Numbered from the stretch's first letter, positions 1 to 6,152 are shown. The stretch: 7,887 nucleotides of DNA from an uncultured Eubacteriales bacterium (GCA_905195005.1 CAJJUC010000108.1:1-7887), one strand, 5' to 3'. Translations and numbers: made by a program. The notes: generated by a model from the letters alone, not told the origin.

Positions 1-103
1 CACCAAAAAGCAACAGCTTCTCGGTCAATGATGTCTTACCGGCATCCGGATGCGCGATAATCGCAAAGGTCCGTCTTCTTTCTATTTCGTTATTATTTGC
101 CAT
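1..103 (-). CDS. prfC: Peptide chain release factor 3, N-terminal fragment
   Basis: This is the first 34 codons of a leftward gene that runs off the left edge; the start codon is the complement of 101-103. The translation begins MANNNEIERRRTFAIIAHPD and continues AGKTSLTEKLLLFG. The HPDAGKT P-loop (G1 motif) preceded by RRTFAII and followed by TEKLLLFG is characteristic of RF3, the GTPase that recycles RF1 and RF2 from the ribosome after peptide release. EF-G and LepA have a related loop but not this flanking sequence. It starts 21 bases after the rfbD stop on the same strand, so the two are probably cotranscribed. No Shine-Dalgarno sequence precedes it and the leader is very AT-rich, as is common in Bacteroidota. 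GTPase domains beyond G1 lie outside the window. Confidence 0.9.
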   Translation of the reverse strand, partial: MANNNEIERRRTFAIIAHPDAGKTSLTEKLLLFG

Positions 104-124
104 ATATAAATAGGTATAATATTA

Positions 125-982
125 TTATTGGGCATTCAGTTTATCAATACATACTTTCAGGCTTTCTTCCCAATGTGGAATATGAATCCCGAAAGTATTT
201 TTTATCTTTGTCTTATCCAATACGGAATAATGCGGACGTGGAGCCTTTGCCGGATATTCATCCGTATGCAACGGACTAACCTTACAAGTCGTAATGCCTG
301 CAATGCGGTGAATGGCAACTGTAAAGTCATACCAAGAACATACACCCTCATCGCTGAAATGATAAATCCCAGGTATAATTCCCTGATTGATGGCTGCATA
401 GATGGCAACAGCCAGGTCTTTTGCATACGTCGGTGTACCGATCTGGTCGAAAACAACTCCCAAAGATTCACGTTCACGTCCCAGACGAATCATCGTTTTC
501 ACAAAATTGTTTCCATAAATAGAGTATAACCAGGCAGTGCGAATCACCATCGCCTTCTCGCAGTTCTGCATGACTTCCTTCTCTCCGCCCAGTTTAGTGA
601 AGCCATAAACTGAATTAGGACACGGCATGCAATCTTCTTTATAAGGTATATGCGCCGTACCGTCGAATACATAGTCCGTAGAAACTTGTATCATTGCAGC
701 ACCATAAGCCTGTGCAGCACGTGCCAGTATTCCCGGAGCCTCCTCATTCAGTTTGCGGCATAGTTCTTCGTTATCCTCTGCCTTGTCAACCGCCGTAAAA
801 GCGGCACAATTTACTACGACATCAATCTGATTGCCGGCAATGCATGCCCGTACAGCGTGTTCGTCACAGATATCCAATTCCTGTACGTCAGTAAAAAAAT
901 AGGTGTGTTGCGGATTCTCTTTTGCAAGAACTTGCATCTCGTTGCCAAGTTGTCCGTTGGCTCCGGTTACTAATATTCTCAT
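125..982 (-). CDS. rfbD: dTDP-4-dehydrorhamnose reductase (RmlD)
   Basis: This 285-residue protein is full length for RmlD. The enzyme reduces dTDP-4-dehydro-L-rhamnose to dTDP-L-rhamnose with NAD(P)H, the last step of the precursor pathway for rhamnose in surface polysaccharides, and acts in the cytosol. Visible motifs are the Rossmann loop TGANGQLG (residues 6-13), CAAFTAVDKAE (59-69), STDYVFDG (101-108), the short-chain dehydrogenase pair Tyr126 and Lys130 in YGFTK, RTAWLYS (148-154) and FDQIGTPTYA (178-187). The start at 980-982 places the Rossmann strand immediately at the N terminus, as expected. The leader has no Shine-Dalgarno sequence. It lies 70 bases downstream of the DUF4924-type gene and just upstream of prfC, all leftward, so a three-gene operon is plausible. 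The other rml genes are not in the window. The symbol rmlD is also used. Confidence 0.95.
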   Translation of the reverse strand: MRILVTGANGQLGNEMQVLAKENPQHTYFFTDVQELDICDEHAVRACIAGNQIDVVVNCAAFTAVDKAEDNEELCRKLNEEAPGILARAAQAYGAAMIQVSTDYVFDGTAHIPYKEDCMPCPNSVYGFTKLGGEKEVMQNCEKAMVIRTAWLYSIYGNNFVKTMIRLGRERESLGVVFDQIGTPTYAKDLAVAIYAAINQGIIPGIYHFSDEGVCSWYDFTVAIHRIAGITTCKVSPLHTDEYPAKAPRPHYSVLDKTKIKNTFGIHIPHWEESLKVCIDKLNAQ

Positions 983-1032
983 CTCTATATTTAGATTCTA
1001 TTAATTACAATTCACGATTAAAACTACGATCC

Positions 1033-1056
1033 CTCATCACCCTGTCACTTTATCAC
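1033..1056 (-). repeat. Three tandem imperfect octamers (GTGAYRRR)
   Basis: Read on the minus strand, three head-to-tail octamers occupy this stretch: GTGATAAA, GTGACAGG and GTGATGAG. The first supplies the TGA stop codon of the DUF4924-type gene, directly followed by an in-frame TAA. The array is in the 70-base gap before rfbD. It has no dyad symmetry, so it is not a terminator. I recall similar short GTGA-rich runs between Bacteroides genes, but that is memory and not something checked here. Its role is unknown. Confidence 0.5.
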
Positions 1057-1514
1057 TCTTCCAGCTTTAACTCCCCCTTCTTGTCCTTCTCATTATAGTT
1101 GGCAAGCAAAGATATGAAACTGCTGATAACCTCTATTGCCTTCGCCGTTCCCGGTGTTATTTCCTTCTTCTGCAAACGCAACAGCAGAACACCATACAAA
1201 GCTTCGAAACATGTTTCCAATTCCGGTTCATCCTTCTTCCCGCTCTTTTGACGCAACTCTACAATAAAAGGCAGTGCTTTGAAATAAGCCGCACTATAAT
1301 AAGGGTACTTGGGTGATGATAACAATTCGCCATGCAGCTCCGTCAGGTTTATCACTACATTACGGTTGATTTGCAGATGCCCTTTCTCCTTCACACCTTC
1401 GATACGCATCATATCAATCAGATTTCCATACCATTCTTCCAATGCAGGGCGCTCTTCTTCGGGATAACGGGAAATAATATTTTCGAATGGAGGAGAGAAT
1501 ATGAAAAAAGACAT
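1053..1514 (-). CDS. DUF4924-family protein, 5'-truncated at the contig seam
   Basis: This is the C-terminal part of a cytosolic protein of unknown function found in Bacteroidota. Recognisable conserved stretches are EEWYGNLIDMMRIEGVKEKG (residues 26-45), HLQINRNVVINLTELH, YYSAAYFKALPFIVELR and PELETCFEALYGVLLLRLQK. From memory, family members are about 180 residues long and begin with roughly 50 residues containing a YLLYMWQ-like segment before the EEWY part. Here that N-terminal portion is missing. The apparent start at 1512-1514 and the first ten or so residues (MSFFIFSPP) are the antisense of a Shine-Dalgarno site and start codon belonging to the next gene, so they are not native. Authentic family sequence probably begins near FENIISRYP, around 1485. 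The real gene is broken by the junction. It lies upstream of rfbD on the same strand. No function is known to me. Confidence 0.8.
   Translation of the reverse strand: MSFFIFSPPFENIISRYPEEERPALEEWYGNLIDMMRIEGVKEKGHLQINRNVVINLTELHGELLSSPKYPYYSAAYFKALPFIVELRQKSGKKDEPELETCFEALYGVLLLRLQKKEITPGTAKAIEVISSFISLLANYNEKDKKGELKLEE
1489..1503 (+). promoter_or_regulatory. Strong ribosome binding site and start of the 57-residue ORF
   Basis: GGAGG at 1489-1493 stands seven bases before the ATG at 1501-1503, an ideal Firmicutes-type site. It is what makes the short downstream reading frame credible and shows that Clostridia-like sequence has begun by this point. It also reads, antisense, as the false first codons of the truncated DUF4924 gene. 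Confidence 0.65.
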
Positions 1515-1674
1515 ACCTTTTAATAATAATTTTCCCGGTGAAGGATTCCCCGATCCGCTGGAGCTTTTGATTTTGCACCGTGCTTACCGCGAAATCACCG
1601 ACGGCGATATTTATGATGACGAGGCATGGGATTGCGGAAATGATATGGAAGAATCGGGAAGGGGCGCTGACTGA
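1501..1674 (+). CDS. Small acidic protein upstream of gpr, function unknown
   Basis: This 57-residue frame begins MKKDIPFNNNFPGEGFPDPL. I do not recognise it. It is acidic (15 Asp/Glu against 5 Lys/Arg), has one Cys and one Trp, and shows no membrane segment or signal peptide. A Pro/Gly/Asn-rich start (residues 6-19) precedes a short amphipathic stretch (LELLILHRAYREI, 20-32) and an Asp/Glu-rich tail. Two things support it as a real gene: GGAGG seven bases before the ATG, and a TGA stop one base before the gpr ATG, a layout typical of translationally coupled genes. It may therefore be made together with the germination protease in the forespore, but that is inference. The contig seam is only a few bases upstream of its SD, so its promoter and true upstream context are missing. 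It could also be the remnant of a longer gene. Confidence 0.6.
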   Translation: MKKDIPFNNNFPGEGFPDPLELLILHRAYREITDGDIYDDEAWDCGNDMEESGRGAD

Positions 1675-1675
1675 T

Positions 1676-2605
1676 ATGAGCATAAGAAGCGACCTTGCGC
1701 TTGAAATGCGCGAAATGTACGCAGAGGAAATATCGGGCGTTGAAAGCAGTGAGGCGGATTCGGACGGTGTTAAGGTAACTTCGGTTAAAATAACATCGGC
1801 TGAGGGCGCTCTTAAAATCGGCAAGCCAATCGGAAATTACATTACGATAGAGCTTGACAATATGGACTTTGAAAATGAGGACATTTGCAACAGGGGCGCA
1901 CATGCGCTTTGCGATGAGCTCAAAAAAATAATAAGGCTTGATGGAAACGCGTCTGTGCTTGCTGTCGGGCTGGGAAACCGCAGAATAACCCCCGATTCGG
2001 TCGGACCGAAAACGGTTGACAAGCTGTTTGTCACACGACATATGAAGGAAATAAAGGACGAAAGGTTCGAATTTGATTTCCGCCCGGTGAGCGCCGTTGC
2101 CCCCGGAGTGCTCGGCATCACGGGAATCGAAACGGGCGAGATAGTTATGGGGATAGCGGACAGAATTAAGCCCGATCTCATAATTGCGGTGGACGCGCTT
2201 GCCTCGCGGAAGCTGAGCCGCCTCGGCACAACGGTTCAGATTGCCGACACGGGAATTAACCCCGGCAGCGGAGTCGGAAACAACCGGAAAGAGCTTTCGG
2301 AAAAAACGCTTGGTATTCCGGTTATTGCAATCGGTATTCCGATGGTGTCGGACGCGGCAACCGTTGCAGACGATGTTTTTTCTGCGATGGCGGAGCATAT
2401 TAAAGAGAGCGGCGGAGATGAGCTTTACAAGGCGCTTTCATCAATCGGAGAAAGCGAGCGCGCCGAGGTTATTAAGGAGGTTCTGACAGAAAACGAAATG
2501 AATCAGGTCATAACGCCGAACAATGTTGACGTTATAAGCGAGCAGGCGGCGAAGATAATTGCAGGGGGGATAAATCTTGCACTTCACGGTGATATGTTTC
2601 TTTAA
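1676..2605 (+). CDS. gpr: Spore germination protease GPR
   Basis: GPR is the aspartic-type endopeptidase (family A25) that cleaves small acid-soluble spore proteins early in germination. It is made in the forespore as an inactive zymogen that processes itself. The 309-residue protein has the family hallmarks: VGLGNRRITPDSVGP with catalytic Asp107, VTRH (119-122), RPVSAVAPGVLGITGIET (136-153), AVDALASR with second catalytic Asp173, and DTGINPGSGVGNNRKELS (191-208). The start at 1676 is chosen because the conserved N terminus IRSDLALE matches the processing region of Bacillus GPR (IRTDLAVE) and because a purine-rich GGGAAGGGG lies about 11 bases upstream. A further upstream start at 1580 would overlap the small gene and add non-homologous sequence. 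By homology the propeptide is about six residues (MSIRSD), against 16 in B. subtilis. Sigma-F/sigma-G control is expected from the family but no promoter is visible. Confidence 0.95.
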   Translation: MSIRSDLALEMREMYAEEISGVESSEADSDGVKVTSVKITSAEGALKIGKPIGNYITIELDNMDFENEDICNRGAHALCDELKKIIRLDGNASVLAVGLGNRRITPDSVGPKTVDKLFVTRHMKEIKDERFEFDFRPVSAVAPGVLGITGIETGEIVMGIADRIKPDLIIAVDALASRKLSRLGTTVQIADTGINPGSGVGNNRKELSEKTLGIPVIAIGIPMVSDAATVADDVFSAMAEHIKESGGDELYKALSSIGESERAEVIKEVLTENEMNQVITPNNVDVISEQAAKIIAGGINLALHGDMFL

Positions 2606-2632
2606 TAAACCGTGAACAGCGAAAAAAAACAG

Positions 2633-2661
2633 TTGCGCCGGAAAGCCGTAAGTGCTATAAT
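2633..2661 (+). promoter_or_regulatory. Extended -10 promoter for the XRE/S24 repressor gene
   Basis: TTGCGC (2633-2638) is followed by a 17-base spacer and a perfect TATAAT (2656-2661). TGC directly before the hexamer gives an extended -10 element, compensating for the poor -35. The ATG is 34 bases after the -10. This separates the repressor gene from gpr transcription. Confidence 0.75.
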
Positions 2662-2695
2662 ATTAAGAAAAAATGCAGAAACGGCGTGATAAACA

Positions 2696-3310
2696 ATGAA
2701 CATGCTGGCAGTAAATGTTGCCATGCTCAGAAAAAGAACAGGTCTGAATGTAAAGCAGCTTGCCGATATGATGGGCGTCGGTGAAACAACGGTGAGAAAT
2801 ATAGAAACAGGGTATACAGAGCTTCCGCCGGCGCACATTCTTGAAAAGCTTTCCTCAATTTTCGGAACAACACCAGACGGGCTTATGGGCAGAAGGCCGC
2901 TTGAGATTGCCGAAAGGTCGCAGGCAATATACGTTGCCGAATCGATTTCGAACGAAACGGCGCTTGTTGAGATAAGCAAAATTGTTGACACGATTTTTGT
3001 TGACCGCGACGTTCTGGAGGGCTACAGGCACTTCGGGCTGAGGGTTAAGGATAATTCAATGGCAAATGCAAGAATATGCAGCGGAGATACGGTGCTTGTC
3101 CGCGAGGGAGTTCCGATTAAGAACGGAGATATAGCTGTTGTTATCTATAAGGACAGCGACGCGGTTGTGCGGCGTGTTTTCCGGAACGAGGACAGCGTGA
3201 TTCTGAAAGCGGAAAGTGACAGCCGCATTTATCCCGATGTGCGGTTTGACATTCGCAGGGATAAATACATCGAATTGGGAAAAGTTATAAAATGCCTGTT
3301 TGATCTGTAA
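2696..3310 (+). CDS. XRE-family repressor with S24/LexA-like domain
   Basis: This 204-residue protein has two domains. Residues 8-62 are a Cro/CI-type helix-turn-helix (LRKRTGLNVKQLADMMGVGE, then TTVRNIETGY), a DNA-binding domain. Residues 110-204 resemble the peptidase S24 fold of LexA and CI: the nucleophile box KDNSM gives Ser121, CSGD follows at 128-131, NGDIAVV at 143-149, and the end matches the usual GKVI strand. The lysine that activates the serine should lie in the segment VVRRVF (TVKRL in LexA), but Arg159 occupies it. No Ala-Gly cleavage dipeptide is present in the linker. RecA-stimulated self-cleavage is therefore unlikely. The start at 2696 follows an in-frame TAA at 2690-2692; ATG at 2702 is an alternative, and neither has a good SD. 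It lies between gpr and the nifS promoter and may control itself and/or nifS-iscU. It is not recognisable as LexA itself. Confidence 0.85.
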   Translation: MNMLAVNVAMLRKRTGLNVKQLADMMGVGETTVRNIETGYTELPPAHILEKLSSIFGTTPDGLMGRRPLEIAERSQAIYVAESISNETALVEISKIVDTIFVDRDVLEGYRHFGLRVKDNSMANARICSGDTVLVREGVPIKNGDIAVVIYKDSDAVVRRVFRNEDSVILKAESDSRIYPDVRFDIRRDKYIELGKVIKCLFDL

Positions 3311-3348
3311 AAATTAATAAAATTATAAAGAAAAAACGTTTTCCGTGC

Positions 3349-3377
3349 TTGCATTTTGTCTTTTTTAGTACTATACT
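3349..3377 (+). promoter_or_regulatory. Sigma-A-type promoter for nifS-iscU
   Basis: TTGCAT (3349-3354), a 17-base spacer and TATACT (3372-3377) form a good vegetative promoter 43 bases before the nifS ATG. The -10 lies within an inverted repeat, TAGTA-CTA-TACTA (3366-3378), a possible operator. No IscR-like gene is nearby. Confidence 0.7.
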
Positions 3378-3420
3378 ATCAATTGGACGGGTTTGCCGTT
3401 CGGAAAGAGGGCGACTTTTT

Positions 3421-4587
3421 ATGATATATTTGGATAATGCCGCCACAACAAAGGTTAAGGACAGCGTTGTTAAGGCTATGCTTCCGTTCTTCACGGAAAA
3501 CTTCGGCAATGCTTCGTCAACCTACACCACACCCGGGCAGAATGCAAGAAAAAGCCTTGGGGAGGCAAGAGAGGCTGTGGCAAAGGCAATCGGCGCTTCC
3601 GCGAGAGAGGTGTATTTCACAAGCGGCGGAAGTGAAGCGGATAACTGGGCGATAAAGGGCGCGGCTCTTAAAAATAAGGGCAACCATATTATCACCACAA
3701 CGGTTGAGCACCATGCGGTGCTTCACACCTGCCAATTCCTCGAAAAGCAGGGGTATAAGGTTACTTATGTGCCTGTTGACGAGTACGGTATGGTAAGCGT
3801 TGAGGATATAGAAAATGCAATCACCGACGATACGCTTCTGGTATCGGTTATGTTTGCGAACAATGAAATCGGAACGATTAATCCCATTGCGGAAATCGGC
3901 GCAATGTGCCGCCGCCATAAGGTTCTGTTCCATACGGACGCCGTTCAGGCAACGGGCGCCGTGCCGATAGATGTTGAAAAAATGAATATCGACATGCTTT
4001 CAATGTCGGGACATAAATTCCACGGTCCCAAGGGCGTTGGCGCGCTTTATATAAGAAAGGGCGTTCGGCTTGAAAACCTTATTCACGGCGGAGCTCAGGA
4101 ATCGGGCAAGCGCGCAACAACGGAAAACGTTGCCGGAATCGTCGGCATGGCAACCGCGCTTACCGAGGCTGTTGAACATATGGAGGAGAAAACCGAGCGC
4201 ATTGTGCGCCTGCGTGACAAGCTCATCAACGGTGTGCTTGAAACCGTTCCGTATACGCGCCTTAACGGGCACAGAACAAAACGCCTGCCGAACAACACAA
4301 GCTTTTGCTTCAGATATATAGAGGGTGAGAGCCTGCTGCTCAGCCTTGACCTTAAGGGCATTGTTGTGTCAAGCGGTTCTGCGTGTACATCAGGCTCGCT
4401 TGACCCGTCGCATGTTCTGCTCGGAATCGGACTGCCGCACGAAATTGCGCACGGTTCAATGCGCGCAACGCTTTCGGAATTTACAACGGATGAGGATATT
4501 GACGCTATTTTGGCGGAGCTTCCGCCCATAGTTCACAGACTGCGCGAAATGTCGCCGCTGTTTGAGGGCGTTGAAAGCGAAAAGTAA
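3421..4587 (+). CDS. nifS: Cysteine desulfurase (NifS/IscS type)
   Basis: This PLP enzyme converts L-cysteine to alanine and passes the sulfur, as a persulfide, to the Fe-S scaffold. The 388-residue protein carries the full class V aminotransferase signature: MIYLDNAATT at the start, TSGGSEADN (67-75), the PLP-stacking His97 in VEHHAV, FANNEIGTINP (145-155), Asp173 and Gln176 in HTDAVQATG, the PLP-binding Lys199 in SMSGHKFHGPKG, and the catalytic loop SSGSACTSGS with Cys322. The many residues around that Cys indicate the IscS/NifS (group I) type and not SufS. The start at 3421 is chosen because homology begins there and AGAGGG precedes it by about ten bases; an upstream ATG at 3349 falls inside the promoter. 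It forms an operon with iscU, 49 bases downstream. It could also be labelled iscS, since nothing ties it to nitrogen fixation. Confidence 0.95.
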   Translation: MIYLDNAATTKVKDSVVKAMLPFFTENFGNASSTYTTPGQNARKSLGEAREAVAKAIGASAREVYFTSGGSEADNWAIKGAALKNKGNHIITTTVEHHAVLHTCQFLEKQGYKVTYVPVDEYGMVSVEDIENAITDDTLLVSVMFANNEIGTINPIAEIGAMCRRHKVLFHTDAVQATGAVPIDVEKMNIDMLSMSGHKFHGPKGVGALYIRKGVRLENLIHGGAQESGKRATTENVAGIVGMATALTEAVEHMEEKTERIVRLRDKLINGVLETVPYTRLNGHRTKRLPNNTSFCFRYIEGESLLLSLDLKGIVVSSGSACTSGSLDPSHVLLGIGLPHEIAHGSMRATLSEFTTDEDIDAILAELPPIVHRLREMSPLFEGVESEK

Positions 4588-4636
4588 TTATTACAGTCCG
4601 TGAATTTTTGCGGACGGAAAGGCTACGGTAAGTATT

Positions 4637-5074
4637 ATGTACAGTGAAAAGGTAATGGATCACTTCTCAAATCCGCGCAACGTCGGGGAAATTGAGGACG
4701 CAAACGCAGTCGGCACTGTCGGAAATGCCCGCTGCGGCGATATAATGAAAATATACATGAAAATTGAGGACGACGTCATCAAGGATATAAAGTTTAAAAC
4801 CTTCGGCTGCGGCGCTGCCGTTGCAACAAGCTCAATGGCAACCGAGCTTGTTAAGGGAAAAACAATCGAGGAGGCGCTCAAGCTTACAAACAAGGCTGTT
4901 GTTGAAGCGCTTGAGGGATTGCCGCCGGCAAAAATCCATTGCAGCGTGCTCGCGGAGGACGCTATCAAAGCCGCAATCAATGATTATTACGAAAGAACAG
5001 GCTCCGAAAAACGCATTGAGTGCAACGGCGACTGCTGCCATTGCAGCCACGGAGACGAACATAATCACGGCTGA
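4637..5074 (+). CDS. iscU: Fe-S cluster assembly scaffold IscU/NifU N-terminal type
   Basis: This is the scaffold on which a [2Fe-2S] or [4Fe-4S] cluster is built from NifS-derived sulfur before transfer to apoproteins. It has 145 residues. The start MYSEKVMDHFSNPRNVG is typical, and the three ligand cysteines are present: Cys33 with Asp35 in ARCGD, Cys58 in TFGCGAA, and Cys102 in KIHCSVLAEDAI. The usual LPPxK chaperone-recognition motif appears as LPPAK (95-99). After residue 125 comes an extra Cys/His-rich tail (CNGDCCHCSHGDEHNHG) with four Cys and four His that could bind metal. The second, Nfu-like domain of full NifU is absent. The SD is weak (GGAAAGG 14 bases upstream), so translation may depend partly on coupling with nifS. 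Its last 10 bp overlap the end of spoIIP on the other strand, with no terminator between. Confidence 0.93.
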   Translation: MYSEKVMDHFSNPRNVGEIEDANAVGTVGNARCGDIMKIYMKIEDDVIKDIKFKTFGCGAAVATSSMATELVKGKTIEEALKLTNKAVVEALEGLPPAKIHCSVLAEDAIKAAINDYYERTGSEKRIECNGDCCHCSHGDEHNHG

Positions 5075-6147
5075 TTTTCACGGAGAAAACCGGCAAGCGA
5101 TTCGGCAAAATATTTTGCGCCGAGCAGCGATTCATCGAGCGTGTTTCCGTTTGTGCCCACTTCAACAATGAGCGCACCGGGAGCAAGCTGCTGATTGAAC
5201 CGCTGCTTGCGCAGATTAATCGGGCGGCACAGTGACGGATATTTCCCGTTTATGTATTTTTGCAGACACATTGCAAACGACATATTCGTCTTCCAGCCGC
5301 TGTGACTCAGTCCGCTTAAATCCGTGCCGACAACAAACATAACGCGCGCGGCGTTTTGTCCGTCCACGGTACATATGTGTTTTATTTTGCCGCCGTCGGA
5401 GCTTTCGATAGCGTCGCGGTGAACATCGAGAACAATTTTGATTGACGGGTCGTTTTTCAGATAGTTCTGTACGTTTCTGCCGCTTCGGCTGTAGCTCCCG
5501 TTATAGCTCGGATAATCGTTCACGGTTGTGTCGTGATAAACCTTTATGCCCGATTTTTTCAGAACATCTTCGATTTCGTTCCCCACGCGAACCATGTTGT
5601 AATTCTTGTCGAGCGTTCGGTCGGTATCGGAGGGAGTGTAACTGTATTTTTCGGACGGAGTGTAGCTCTCGCTTGTATGAGTGTGCATTATAAGCACTGA
5701 GCAGCCGCCTTTGAGAAACTGAGGGGCGCAGGAGGAAAGCGCCGCGGCGTCAAAGGAAGCCCCGGCATTGTTCGAAACCTGAACCTCGCCGCTGCTTGCC
5801 GCAGCCGTCCTTGTGTGTATCGGTGCGGTCGGAACAGAGGTTTGAACGGCGGTAACGCTTGCCGAGGTTTCGGAATCCGAAACTGATTTTGCTGTCGGCT
5901 TCGTGTTTTTGTTTTCGGGATTGTTCTTCTTTTCGCGGAGAAAAAGCGTCGGCGCAGACGCTTCGGCTTGAATGGCTGCGCAGCTGTCAGCAGATATAAT
6001 TGCGTTTGTAAGTGTTTTGCCAATGCTTATCGGGCGGACGCTTCGGCTTGCAATGCAGCAAATGCAAACGGAAAGCGCAAACACTGCCGCATGTGCGGCA
6101 TAAACCGATTTTCGGAGATTTACTGTTACAAACGGTGTTTTTTTCAA
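5065..6147 (-). CDS. spoIIP: Stage II sporulation protein P (engulfment peptidoglycan hydrolase)
   Basis: SpoIIP is a membrane-anchored amidase/endopeptidase of the DMP complex (SpoIID, SpoIIM, SpoIIP) that thins septal peptidoglycan so the mother cell can engulf the forespore. From the TTG start at 6145-6147 the protein has 360 residues. A Lys/Arg-bearing N terminus and one membrane segment (about 15-34) are followed by a long Ser/Thr/Ala-rich linker (about 55-140), then the catalytic domain. The domain contains VLIMHTHTSESYTP (His155, His157, Glu160), DVHRDAI (His243), ARVMFVVGT, and IVEVGTNGN (Glu329), which fit the zinc site of this amidase family. A GTG at 6154-6156 would add three residues but lies inside the SD itself (AGAGGTGA), whereas TTG stands eight bases from GAGG. 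The gene is divergent from fba and convergent with iscU. Sigma-E control is expected from the family only. Confidence 0.93.
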   Translation of the reverse strand: MKKTPFVTVNLRKSVYAAHAAVFALSVCICCIASRSVRPISIGKTLTNAIISADSCAAIQAEASAPTLFLREKKNNPENKNTKPTAKSVSDSETSASVTAVQTSVPTAPIHTRTAAASSGEVQVSNNAGASFDAAALSSCAPQFLKGGCSVLIMHTHTSESYTPSEKYSYTPSDTDRTLDKNYNMVRVGNEIEDVLKKSGIKVYHDTTVNDYPSYNGSYSRSGRNVQNYLKNDPSIKIVLDVHRDAIESSDGGKIKHICTVDGQNAARVMFVVGTDLSGLSHSGWKTNMSFAMCLQKYINGKYPSLCRPINLRKQRFNQQLAPGALIVEVGTNGNTLDESLLGAKYFAESLAGFLRENQP

Positions 6148-6152
6148 AAAAA

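Noticed and set aside
1595..2398. Long minus-strand open frame (267 codons) opposite gpr, and similar antisense frames opposite nifS, fba and iscU
   Set aside because: They lie wholly within clear genes, have no SD, and their translations are compositionally odd with no recognisable motif. They are antisense shadows.
2583..2616. 8-bp inverted repeat (TTCACGGT / ACCGTGAA, 18-base loop) spanning the gpr stop
   Set aside because: No T-run follows on either strand at the right place and the loop is long. It is not a credible intrinsic terminator.
3349..3420. Upstream in-frame ATG for nifS
   Set aside because: It overlaps the -35 element of the nifS promoter, adds 24 non-homologous residues and has no SD. 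The MIYLDNAATT start at 3421 is canonical.
4596..4615. 5-bp hairpin (GTCCG / CGGAC) between nifS and iscU
   Set aside because: The stem is short and no T-run follows, so it is unlikely to terminate or control translation.
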